Shown: one piece after another, positions 1 to 7,750 of the stretch
How positions within the stretch are numbered: the first letter of the stretch is position 1
How the letters are laid out: the number at the start of each line of letters is the position of its first letter
Source: Stramenopiles sp. TOSAG23-2
Taxonomy: Eukaryota > Sar
Length of the DNA: 12,924 nt
Assembly: GCA_900128395.1 (NCBI GenBank)
Contig: LT649827.1
Coordinates: forward strand, 1 to 12,924
Direction: 5' to 3'
Position numbers and translations under genes: made by a program
Notes under the pieces: model-generated
The model's input: only the letters and a program-made list of their open reading frames with translations
Database searches by the model: none
Told to the model about the DNA's origin: nothing

Positions 1-164
1 ATTAATATTAACGACTGGATAACTAAAAATGACTTTTTTATTTTTTTTAGTTATTATTCTATTATTCGTAATTGTAGTGATATATTTTCGAAAAATACAA
101 TGTGATCTTCGTAATACTTTTTTACCTATTATTATCATTACTTAGTAAAAACCGCAAAGAAAAA

Positions 165-195
165 AAACAAACAAACAAACAAACAAACAAACAAA
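165..195. repeat. (AAAC)n microsatellite
   Basis: About seven uninterrupted AAAC units follow a short A-run in the non-coding 5' flank. It is a simple tetranucleotide repeat, probably length-variable between individuals. Confidence 0.9.
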
Positions 196-600
196 TTGTA
201 CGTATATATGTATCTATGTATCTATTTTCTTTTTCTTTCTTTGTATAAATTGCCACATCAATCTAGATATCATATTCTATCATATATATTAATTCAATTA
301 ATATACAAAAAACTAAAACGTAGGAATGAGAGAAGCTTTTTTTTGTTCTTTTTCGGGGCCGCACTTCCAATACTCTTTTTTTTTAAAGGTTTTTATATTG
401 CACAAACATATTATATAAACATATATTATACAATGTTAAAAATATTTATATATATCGGATATATTGATATAAAAATAGAAAAAATTGAATATTAGTCTTT
501 TAACCTACAATGCTATGTCTATCCTGTGTGTATATGACCTAAAAAGAACATGAATAAAATCAAAAGGGAAAAATCGTTAAATACATCACATTTATAATAC

Positions 601-720
601 TGGCGATGGGGCATACGGTGTCACATGTTGTTCAAACATTCCTTGCTTGAGTAAATGTTTATCTTTTTTCTGTATTCCGTTGGTGCTTTTTTGGCGGAAA
701 AGTATTGCATGGCATGTCTC
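601..720. other. GC-richer island in non-coding DNA
   Basis: A hand count gives about 50 G/C in 120 bases (about 42 percent), while the flanking spacer looks close to 20-25 percent. There is no convincing open frame on either strand. In AT-rich genomes such islands can mark structured RNA genes, but no tRNA, rRNA or snRNA signature was recognised. Function unknown. Confidence 0.35.
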
Positions 721-1062
721 AGAACAGAAATAGTGATAAATTTTTTAAAAAGCATGACATTTATTTTAAACTATTCTAGATAAAAAAATTTTAATTTGCA
801 ACACCTTAATAGAATAATAATTAAGGATGGTTCAAAAACAGTTAAAATAATGCTAGCTACAGTACTGTAATGATGTGTCATCCAGTGTTATAATATATTC
901 AACAAACCATCATCACTATAATAGTAATACGTGCATACGTTCAAATATATAAATTATACATTTATAATAATCAAATAGAAAAAGAAGTTTTGATCTCATT
1001 CACTGTACTGTATTATTGTGTGAATCGGTGTACTTATCATCATATATATATTTTGTAAATAC

Positions 1063-1084
1063 ATATATATACATGTATATATAT
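1063..1084. repeat. 22-bp perfect palindrome ending 2 bases before ATG
   Basis: The two 11-base arms are centred on ACATGT at 1071-1076 and are mostly alternating A/T. The palindrome ends two bases before the tandem ATGATG at 1087. It could form a hairpin in the 5' leader, but alternating A/T makes palindromes cheap, so function is not implied. Confidence 0.6.
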
Positions 1085-1086
1085 TT

Positions 1087-2653
1087 ATGATGGATCAATC
1101 CAACAACAACAACAACCAGAAAAATAGAAATACATGGCATATTTCCTCAGATGATTCAGAGGATGAATCAAATTCTAGCTCTATGAATCCTTTACCAAAC
1201 CCAACTATAAATATGTATAATCAACATAAAGCGGATGCGTTAGTACAGAAAAAAAATAAAGCAGATAGATATGATTTACCAAAACAATCTACGTGGTTCT
1301 TCTCTACAGTGTTAATATGCACGATTGCTGTTATGTGCGTTAGTACAGAAAAAAAATAAAGCAGATAGATATGATTTACCAAAACAATCTACGTGGTTCT
1401 TCTCTACAGTGTTAATATGCACGATTGCTGTTATGCTGGAGCGATTTATTATAGTGTTCGATGGGATGGGTGAGAAACACGAAGCATTTTTACATATTGA
1501 AATTTTTTCCTGTGTTTTATTATCATTTCTATGTTGTGGAATGATATATACATCCTTTGTTTATTTAACCAGGGTGAATGTATATATGCTGTATAATTAT
1601 TGCATTATGCATTTCATGCTACTGGCATACAATTCATTATACGTTGTAATACCGTCTGCGCGCTGTTCGCAAAATGATAATATTAACAACGTATGCCCAA
1701 TAACATTTTATATTTTACTCGTATTTACAGGTATTATAATTTATTTTGTATATCGTATACATGAGGATATGGCATGGTTATTTTTTAAACGTGTTGGTGC
1801 GTTGCCGAAAATGAGGAGATTATATAGTACGTATTTATTAGTACGAAGCTCTACTTCATTAAATGTTATATGTGCACTTTTGATTACGACATCTACTTGG
1901 AAATTTACAGTGTTGAATAAAGTTGATTTAGGAAATATCATTGCATTGATTATTGTAACATTAGCATTATTAGCAACTGAATATTTGGGACGATATTATA
2001 TGAAATTTGGAATTGAAAACGAAGATAAACAATTAGTACAAAGAAGTTTTTATTTAAGTTTATTTCTACCAATTTATACTATCTACTCCATAGTTGTTGG
2101 GGTATCTGCTTGGGAAAATCGATTTAATGCGGTGTTTACCGTCACAAGTGCTGAGAAAGCAGCAGAGGAAGGGGAAAAGACAAATGATTATGGTGTGCAT
2201 TATGCAAATGAAATTTTATTTGGTATTGCATTGAGTGTATTTTTAGGAATGATGGTATTTATTATGCGAATTAGAACATTTTTAAAAATGAAATACTTAC
2301 AAGCAAATTTCGGGCAAGGTTTACCAGAGAAAGTCTTGAATGATAACTTTTTCTTTACTGTTTATGACTTATTACCACTTTTGGAACGATTTCGTCCTAA
2401 TAAACATATTAGCAGTGGTAAATTAAAGGCAAGGCAAAGGGAGAATGATAAATTAGAAGCTGATGATGATGGTAGCTTTAAAATTAGAACCGTATCTGGG
2501 ACGAATTTAATTGATGTTAAGATTGATACTGATGCTAATAAATCACCTGCAATGAATGGTGCTGTGGAATTTTACCACCAGCACCTCTTGCACCATATCC
2601 TAATGATGAAGGGACAATTAAATTTGCACGTTGACCCAGACTCATTTGCATGA
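1087..2653 (+). CDS. Multi-pass membrane protein, unknown family; frame disrupted by a 100-bp tandem duplication
   Basis: Function not recognised. The gene starts at the first of two adjacent ATGs. The hydrophilic N-terminus has an Asn run and an acidic/Ser patch (DSEDESNSSS). As it stands, the first frame stops at 1357-1359 and the rest is open one frame over to a TGA at 2651-2653. The break coincides exactly with the 100-bp duplication at 1236-1435. With one copy counted, the frame is continuous for 488 residues. About eight hydrophobic segments are visible on that numbering (near 70-91, 104-128, 133-155, 172-189, 222-240, 249-265, 287-307, 342-362), followed by a hydrophilic tail of about 125 residues. 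If the break is real, the intact product is lost; the first in-frame ATG downstream is at 1433, giving at best an N-truncated protein. The last 40 or so codons lie antisense to the neighbouring FKBP gene, so the native C-terminus is doubtful. Confidence 0.72.
1236..1435. repeat. Exact tandem duplication, two 100-bp units
   Basis: Bases 1236-1335 and 1336-1435 are identical, and the match stops immediately outside on both sides (A1235 against G1335; T1336 against C1436). Because 100 is not a multiple of three, the duplication shifts the reading frame of the membrane-protein gene. It covers the region just before the first membrane segment and its start. Confidence 0.97.
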
Positions 2654-4655
2654 CACCTTGATCCCATCCTTTAATAACTTGACCAACACCTATTGTAAAC
2701 ACGAATGGAGAATCACGATCTCTGGATGAATCAAATTTTTTACCATCTGCTTTTAATGTACCTGTGTAATGCATTGTTAACTTATCACCTTTTTTTGGAA
2801 ATGTTTTTCCATCCCCTTCTGTTATTGTCTCCAATTCAACACTTGGTGGATCACCTCTTTCTTCAATTGCTTTCATGATTTCATCTAATTTTTTACATGC
2901 CTCTTCTCTATCACCTTTCATAGCATTAGCTTTTGCCTCTTCAATTAAACGTTGAATTGGTAAATCTGGACGGTCAAGTGCAAAAATTGCACGTTGCAAA
3001 TGGCTCCATGCAGCCATGTTTGCAAACCAAGATTTGTCTGCAATACTACCGATACGCAATGCTTCAAGAAATTGCATCGTTGCTTCGATTAGTTTTTTTT
3101 GATCCCCTAGTGCTATACCATGATTTACACGGACACGAATGTACGTTTTATTCAATTCAATAGCAACAGTGTAACTTTTAATAGCTTCTTCAGGTCTGCC
3201 AGAATTAGCAAGTGTTGCACCTAATTTATTCCACAAGGTACTATCATTTGGTGAAAGTTGACATGCTTTGTTTAAAACTTCTGATGCAGCTTGACGATCA
3301 CCAGCAACATTGTAAAGGACACCTAAAATTTCTAAAGCTTTTGAATCGTTTGGAAATTTTTCAGTAACTTTCAAATACAACGAAATCAATTGTTTATTAT
3401 CAATTTTTTCCTTATCAACACTATCAAAACCTTCCATACCAGCCCCTTTTGTTAATACCCAATCAAGCAAATTTTTAACTGCCATTGCACTTTGGCCTTC
3501 GTTAAATGAAGCAACTGCTTTACCAGGCAATGCTTTAAATAATATACTAGTTTCCGTCAATGCTTTGTCACTATTTGATGTTATTGCTAAATACGATCGC
3601 ATTGCAAGGTTGTCATCGTCCATATCAGCATAGCATTGTCCAAGCATCAATAACGCTTCGTTTTTCTCTTCCAAAGCATCGTCGGCAGCATTTTTTGCAA
3701 CTCTTGCATACATTCTAGCAGCATCAATGGAATTGCCACCGTCATATATTACTTTCGCAATATTTAATGTAGGAGTACGTCCATCATTTTCATCGCCACA
3801 GTCAACGGTACTCAAATCAATTGGTTTTGGTGGATCTTTGCGTCTTGGTTGACCACCACCACCACCACCACCTCCCATCATTTGTTGCTGTTGTTTTTGT
3901 TGCATGACTTGTTGCAAAACTTTTATTTGAATCATTGGTTTCATATCATCCAATGTTGCAGCAGAGAAAAACGCATCCTTTTCTTCAGCTGGTAATTCTT
4001 GTAATTTTTTTTGCCATGCTTCAGCAGCTGGTTTCAACTCTTTCATCTTTTCCATTGCTTTGTCCATATCAAGTGCCATTAATTCTTGTTGCATTTGTTG
4101 CGCATATTCTTGAACTTCCTTCTCCATTTTTTCTCTTTTTTCAACTTCTTCTTTTCCATACAATGCAACCATAAAACTTAATTCTTGTTGCATTTGTTGC
4201 GCATATTCTTGAACTTCCTTCTCCATTTTTTCTCTTTTTTCAACTTCTTCTTTTCCATACAATGCAACCATAAAACGTCCCTTTTCAATTTCACAAAACA
4301 TTTTGTAACGCTGCAACAATGCCATATCTTTTTTTTCATTGACATAATGTTTCATTGCCTTATCTAAATAATCTTCATCAATTGTTGAAGATTTTTCACT
4401 CTCTGATAAAACACATTTGGCCCAACGTTGGTTATATTCATCTTTCAGGCGTTTTGATAAAATTTCAGCTTTTTCTTTCATTCCTAAACTTTTATCAATG
4501 TCTGCTCCCATGACTTCCAAATATTTGTCACTAACTAAAAATTCTTCTGCGGAACTTAAAAAATTCTCTAGTTGTTCTTTCGTACATGGTGGTGCTTCTG
4601 TTTTGGATGTTGTTTCTTCCGTATTACCTTTTTGCTCTGATGCTATAGATGCCAT
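2535..4655 (-). CDS. PEX5-like TPR protein with C-terminal FKBP prolyl isomerase domain
   Basis: A 706-residue protein. Residues 1-260 are charged and helical/coiled-coil, ending in a Gln/Met run and eight Gly (261-268). Residues about 300-560 are TPR-type helical repeats. The stretch around 472-515 (LWNKLGATLANSG, then YIRVR..HGIA) strongly resembles the PTS1-binding TPR domain of peroxisomal receptor PEX5, but no WxxxF/Y motifs are visible in the N-terminus. Residues 605-706 are an FKBP domain, with ligand-pocket residues Y630, F641, D642, R647, F651, V660, I661, W664, Y687 and I696 retained. It therefore probably has peptidyl-prolyl isomerase activity and binds partners through the TPRs. 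TPR-then-FKBP is the reverse of FKBP51/52. Two oddities: residues 128-159 are repeated exactly as 161-192, and the FKBP domain ends early (IPQHHSLQVIY), lacking most of the last strand. There is no signal peptide. ATG 4653-4655 is chosen as the most upstream start. Confidence 0.9.
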   Translation of the reverse strand: MASIASEQKGNTEETTSKTEAPPCTKEQLENFLSSAEEFLVSDKYLEVMGADIDKSLGMKEKAEILSKRLKDEYNQRWAKCVLSESEKSSTIDEDYLDKAMKHYVNEKKDMALLQRYKMFCEIEKGRFMVALYGKEEVEKREKMEKEVQEYAQQMQQELSFMVALYGKEEVEKREKMEKEVQEYAQQMQQELMALDMDKAMEKMKELKPAAEAWQKKLQELPAEEKDAFFSAATLDDMKPMIQIKVLQQVMQQKQQQQMMGGGGGGGGQPRRKDPPKPIDLSTVDCGDENDGRTPTLNIAKVIYDGGNSIDAARMYARVAKNAADDALEEKNEALLMLGQCYADMDDDNLAMRSYLAITSNSDKALTETSILFKALPGKAVASFNEGQSAMAVKNLLDWVLTKGAGMEGFDSVDKEKIDNKQLISLYLKVTEKFPNDSKALEILGVLYNVAGDRQAASEVLNKACQLSPNDSTLWNKLGATLANSGRPEEAIKSYTVAIELNKTYIRVRVNHGIALGDQKKLIEATMQFLEALRIGSIADKSWFANMAAWSHLQRAIFALDRPDLPIQRLIEEAKANAMKGDREEACKKLDEIMKAIEERGDPPSVELETITEGDGKTFPKKGDKLTMHYTGTLKADGKKFDSSRDRDSPFVFTIGVGQVIKGWDQGVMQMSLGQRANLIVPSSLGYGARGAGGKIPQHHSLQVIY
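4079..4276. repeat. Exact in-frame tandem duplication, two 99-bp units
   Basis: Bases 4079-4177 and 4178-4276 are identical and bounded by mismatches (A4078/C4177; T4178/G4277). The unit is 33 codons and duplicates a Lys/Glu/Gln-rich helical segment of the TPR-FKBP protein, leaving the frame intact. The lack of any silent difference means it is very recent or an assembly artefact. Confidence 0.97.
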
Positions 4656-4720
4656 ATTTTGTATTATAAATATGATTCAAATTACGTGTGCGGTGTTGTA
4701 TAATTGTACTAATTCTTTTT

Positions 4721-4757
4721 ATATATGTGTGTGTGTAGTAGTAGTAGTAGTAGATAT
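4721..4757. repeat. Compound microsatellite (GT)n-(GTA)n-(TA)n
   Basis: A short GT run passes directly into about five to six GTA/TAG units and then TA repeats. It lies about 65-100 bases upstream of the TPR-FKBP start codon, within its probable 5' leader or promoter, so length changes could alter that region. Confidence 0.8.
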
Positions 4758-5047
4758 ATATAATTGTATCCTTGTTCCTTTGATTTATGAATTATTATTT
4801 GATATATATTACTCATAACTACTAATAAAGATATATATGTTATTATGGTTTTTTTTTTTCAGTCTAATGTGGTAGTGTTGGGTTCCCAACAATGCTATTT
4901 CCACCTTGTTCTTAGAAAAACATGAAAAAAACAAATTCGCAACTTTTTTTTGTGTGGATGGTGGATGGTGGTGGATTATTAAGCGGAATTATTAATTAGT
5001 GTACTGTAATAGTGGATAAATAGTATTTGTACGCCTCGTTTGTCAAA

Positions 5048-5055
5048 GTACTTAC
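5048..5055 (-). promoter_or_regulatory. GTAAGTAC splice-donor-like site upstream of the TPR-FKBP gene
   Basis: Read on the minus strand, this is GGCT then GTAAGTAC, a match to the GTRAGT donor consensus, about 400 bases upstream of the start codon at 4655. An intron in the 5' UTR is possible. No strong acceptor stands out; ATTAG-type sites near 4819-4826 are the best I see. Could be chance. Confidence 0.25.
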
Positions 5056-5290
5056 AGCCTGGACAGGGCTTAAGTTTTAGTTTCGATTTTGGTCTTTTTT
5101 TTTTGGATTTTGGCACTTCTTTGGATGAAAATAATTTTTTAATGATGCTGGGATGCCATATTATGTATTAATAGTTGAATTATGTGTCCAACTAACTTGC
5201 AGTTTGCATAATTTATGCGGTAGATAGATATGGAAGTTGAATATAGGTTACACAAGTTGTTAAAATAGGTTCAAGATTTATATATATATA

Positions 5291-5420
5291 TATAAGTTGA
5301 ATACTTTGAATAGCTATATTAGTTGAATACTTTGAATCGGTATAAGTTGAATAGCTTGAATAGATATAAGTTGAATACTTTAAATAGATATATATGATAT
5401 AAGTTGAATTGAATAGATAA
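5291..5420. repeat. AGTTGAAT minisatellite
   Basis: Imperfect tandem units of roughly 24-33 bases begin with AGTTGAAT at 5295, 5321, 5345, 5369 and 5402, most continuing ACTTTGAATAG or a close variant. Stray copies of the core occur at 5173 and 5235. The array ends about 100 bases before the carboxylesterase start codon, so it sits in that gene's promoter or 5' leader. Confidence 0.85.
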
Positions 5421-5519
5421 TTATATTTATATAGTTAAATAGTAGTTTACAAAAAAGAAGAAGAAGAAAAAAAACGTGTATTATTATAAATATACATTAT
5501 ATACGATAATAATAATACA

Positions 5520-7271
5520 ATGTCATCAAAACCACAAATAAAAGTGCAACAAGGCATAATTGAAGGTGTGCATAATAATGAGAATCATGTAATTTCATTT
5601 AAAAATGTGCCATTTGCAAAACCACCAGTCGGAGAATTAAGATGGAGAGCACCGCAACCACCATTATCTTGGTCGGGTATTCGTGACTGTACAAAGCCTG
5701 GTAAAGCTTCATTGCAAGATGCTGCTTTTGATCCACCAGGTACAGTTGGAAGTGAATTTACAGCAAATATTTTCAGAATTGCAGGTGTTGACCCAAAAAA
5801 CTTTTCTCGTGTTTCACCTAGTGGATATAGTGAAGACTGTTTAATATTAGACATTTATGCCCCAGAAGAATCAATATTATTAAAAAATCAACCTTCATTA
5901 CCAATTATGGTTTGGTTTCATGGCGGGGCACATCGTAGCGGAAACTCAAGTGGGTATGATGGAAGTACGCTTTGCCAAACAGGGAACAAATGTATCGTTA
6001 TCTGTGCACAATATCGTTTAGGTTTATTAGGATTTTTTACGCATCCAGAGTTAAACAAAGAGCAAGGTGGATATTCTGGTAACTATGGGTTGATGGACCA
6101 TGTAGCTGCATTGGAATGGGTACGAGATAATGCACATACCTTTGGTGGTGATAAAAACAACGTCTCAATATTTGGTGAAAGTGCTGGGGGCAGTAGTTGT
6201 ACAGCTTTGATGGTTGCACCCTCTGCAAAAGGACTATTTCACCGTGCAATTTCTCAAAGTGGAACAGGAGTTCGAGTTGCTCAAGCAATTGATGAACCGA
6301 AAGGCTTACAAGGGTCAAAAGATAAAGGCATCATGCTTCAAAATGCGATGAAAGTGAATTCGTTGGCAGAATTGCGGAAAATACCTGGAGAAATATTGAT
6401 GAAAGAAGCATCAAAATACGGCACAAACCGAATGGTGCAATTAGCTGCACGCGGTGGTGTGACTGCAGATGGAAAATTTTTACCAGAATATGGCATCGAA
6501 GAGGCGTTTAAACGTGGGGAACATCATAACGTGCCATTTATTGTTGGTTTTAATGCTTTAGAAGGTGGTAGTTTCTTCCCTGTTATGCCTGTACCTGCAC
6601 CTGAGGCATTTGCATTGGAGACAGTACGGCACATGCCGGTGAATACAAAGGTCAAATATGATGCTGTTATGAAACACTTAACAAATAATAATCAACTTTT
6701 GGAAGAACGATTGACTGAATTGTTTTCGCGACATATAAAAAAAAGTGGAAGCACCGACAAAGATGTGATTACAATTCAAACCATTATGAATGGAGACACT
6801 TTATTTGGTGCACCATCGGAATTGTTAGCCGCGCATGGAGCAAATGCATATAAAAAAATGCCTGGAAAGGCACCAGTTTATATGTATGTATTTTCACGAA
6901 TTCCCGATGGGGAATTTGGTCCAAAAATTGGTGCATTCCATGCTGCTGAAATAGACTTCGTTTTCGGTGGTGGATTAGGTATGAGTAAAGGATTGCCTGC
7001 AAAAGGTGATGACAAGTTGAAAGAAGTAATGTCGAATCATTGGGTAGAATTTGCTCATAATGGCAAAGTTAAAGGATGGGAACCGTATGATGCAAGTTTA
7101 CAACGTTTTATGGAATATGGTCAAGCTGGTAAACATGGTATGACAGTAGATACATATATGAATGAACGTTTTGCATTATTGGAGGAAGCAAATTTAATTG
7201 GTGCGAAAGGGGAAAAATTAGCAAGGGTTAAAAACACAACCGAAAAAGTTGCTGTTGGTGCAAAATTATAA
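5520..7271 (+). CDS. Type-B carboxylesterase (alpha/beta hydrolase) with C-terminal AKL
   Basis: A 583-residue, complete, intron-free carboxylesterase of the cholinesterase/lipase family, which hydrolyses carboxylic esters; the substrate is unknown. Motifs in order: the N-terminal FKNVPFAKPPVGELRW block, EDCLILDIYAPE, the oxyanion loop HGGA at 134-137, nucleophile elbow GESAGG with S221, acid E348 in LEGGSFF, and H474 in GAFHAAEIDFVFG. The Ser-Glu-His triad is therefore intact and the length is typical of the family. Many relatives are secreted, but this one begins MSSKPQIKVQQG with no signal peptide. It ends in GAKL; AKL is a recognised PTS1-type tripeptide, so peroxisomal import is plausible. 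The start follows aataatacaATG, a context like that of its neighbours. An AATAAA at 7352-7357, about 80 bases past the stop, may be its poly(A) signal. Confidence 0.95.
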   Translation: MSSKPQIKVQQGIIEGVHNNENHVISFKNVPFAKPPVGELRWRAPQPPLSWSGIRDCTKPGKASLQDAAFDPPGTVGSEFTANIFRIAGVDPKNFSRVSPSGYSEDCLILDIYAPEESILLKNQPSLPIMVWFHGGAHRSGNSSGYDGSTLCQTGNKCIVICAQYRLGLLGFFTHPELNKEQGGYSGNYGLMDHVAALEWVRDNAHTFGGDKNNVSIFGESAGGSSCTALMVAPSAKGLFHRAISQSGTGVRVAQAIDEPKGLQGSKDKGIMLQNAMKVNSLAELRKIPGEILMKEASKYGTNRMVQLAARGGVTADGKFLPEYGIEEAFKRGEHHNVPFIVGFNALEGGSFFPVMPVPAPEAFALETVRHMPVNTKVKYDAVMKHLTNNNQLLEERLTELFSRHIKKSGSTDKDVITIQTIMNGDTLFGAPSELLAAHGANAYKKMPGKAPVYMYVFSRIPDGEFGPKIGAFHAAEIDFVFGGGLGMSKGLPAKGDDKLKEVMSNHWVEFAHNGKVKGWEPYDASLQRFMEYGQAGKHGMTVDTYMNERFALLEEANLIGAKGEKLARVKNTTEKVAVGAKL

Positions 7272-7351
7272 AAAATGTTCGTGGTGTACGAATTCGTAAT
7301 TTGGTTCATACGTGAGAACTCTTGTTGTAGTTGGTTACAAATTTTTGAAAG

Positions 7352-7357
7352 AATAAA
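7352..7357 (+). terminator. Putative poly(A) signal AATAAA
   Basis: A canonical AATAAA lies about 80 bases after the carboxylesterase stop codon. The spacing is right for 3' end formation, but in AT-rich DNA the hexamer is common. Confidence 0.4.
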
Positions 7358-7405
7358 ATATAATACGAAGTATATAAGAGGTAATATTGTGTGTGTAAAA
7401 AATAC

Positions 7406-7427
7406 ATTTTATGCATATGCATAAAAT
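7406..7427. repeat. 22-bp perfect palindrome between converging genes
   Basis: The two 11-base arms (ATTTTATGCAT and its complement) meet without a spacer around a tandem ATGCAT. It lies between the 3' ends of two convergent genes, where a symmetrical element could serve both strands, for instance in 3' end formation or as a dimeric protein site. Function is inferred only from symmetry and place. Confidence 0.7.
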
Positions 7428-7750
7428 AATTGATGTGGGTTAAAATCTAAGAGGTTATATTTCGTAAAAATAAAATTTTACTTCCCATGGTAAATAATAT
7501 GCTCAATACTCAATCACAAGAAACAAGAATAATATTCTATCCTACTATAATGAAAAGCTCTAATGCACGTTTGCAAACTAATACGTACTCCACAAGCACG
7601 AGTAGGTTTCTATCCTTCCATCTTCGTTCGTTGAACATAATACAAAAAAAATAAATTATATATCATACGAGATCTCGAAGTATACACATATATAAATACA
7701 TATATATATATCCTAAAAACAACAACATAGATAATCATTAATATTGGCAA

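Larger units (their letters stand above)
1..1086. other. Non-coding 5' flank of the membrane-protein gene
   Basis: No gene can be supported here. The longest open frame (196-495, +) is a low-complexity Tyr/Ile/Phe/Lys translation of AT-rich DNA. The region holds an AAAC microsatellite near 165-195, a GC-richer island at about 601-720, two GTACTGTA words at 862-869 and 1005-1012, and an AT-rich palindrome just before the start codon at 1087. The promoter of the 1087-2653 gene probably lies here, but no core element can be assigned. Confidence 0.6.
4656..5519. other. Divergent intergenic region between the TPR-FKBP and carboxylesterase genes
   Basis: An 864-bp non-coding spacer separates two divergent start codons, so it must carry both promoters. 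It contains GT and GTA microsatellites (about 4721-4757), long T-runs (about 4849-4859 and 5094-5104), a GGATGGT-type short repeat near 4966-4980, a GTAAGTAC donor-like site on the minus strand at 5048-5055, and an AGTTGAAT minisatellite at 5291-5420. No TATA box can be singled out in such AT-rich DNA. Confidence 0.6.
7272..7750. other. Convergent intergenic region (3' ends of carboxylesterase and PPR-methyltransferase)
   Basis: A 479-bp AT-rich non-coding spacer between two converging genes. It holds AATAAA at 7352-7357 for the plus-strand gene and a 22-bp perfect palindrome at 7406-7427. No open frame or RNA gene was recognised. Confidence 0.6.

Noticed and set aside
196-495. 99-residue plus-strand open frame
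   Set aside because: The translation is Tyr/Ile/Phe/Leu/Lys-rich low-complexity sequence typical of random AT-rich DNA, with no domain and no conserved pattern.
601-660. tRNA T-arm-like GTTCAAAC
   Set aside because: The expected closing G-C pair and T-stem do not form, and no acceptor or anticodon arm can be drawn.
1325-1435. Separate start for the second part of the membrane-protein gene at 1325
   Set aside because: Position 1325 is TTG, not a normal eukaryotic start. The frame there is simply the second copy of the duplicated segment; the first in-frame ATG is at 1433.
1236-1435. Splicing out one repeat copy to restore the membrane-protein frame
   Set aside because: A 100-nt GT-AG intron would need AGGT in the unit, which is absent. 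Other donor/acceptor pairs tested by eye, using the good acceptor-like ttcttctctacag, mostly gave the wrong frame. The only frame-compatible pair (1343-1409) has a poor donor and leaves extra residues.
2535-4655. Naming the gene PEX5
   Set aside because: Only the TPR section resembles PEX5. There are no WxxxF/Y motifs in the N-terminus, and the FKBP domain is foreign to PEX5.
5041-5104. U1 snRNA-like or Pol III gene (GTACTTACAGCCTGGACAGGG then a T-run)
   Set aside because: The resemblance to the U1 5' end is limited to ACTTAC and CTGGACAGGG with a two-base insertion. Neither the rest of U1 nor acceptable A and B boxes are visible. A splice donor on the other strand explains GTACTTAC better.
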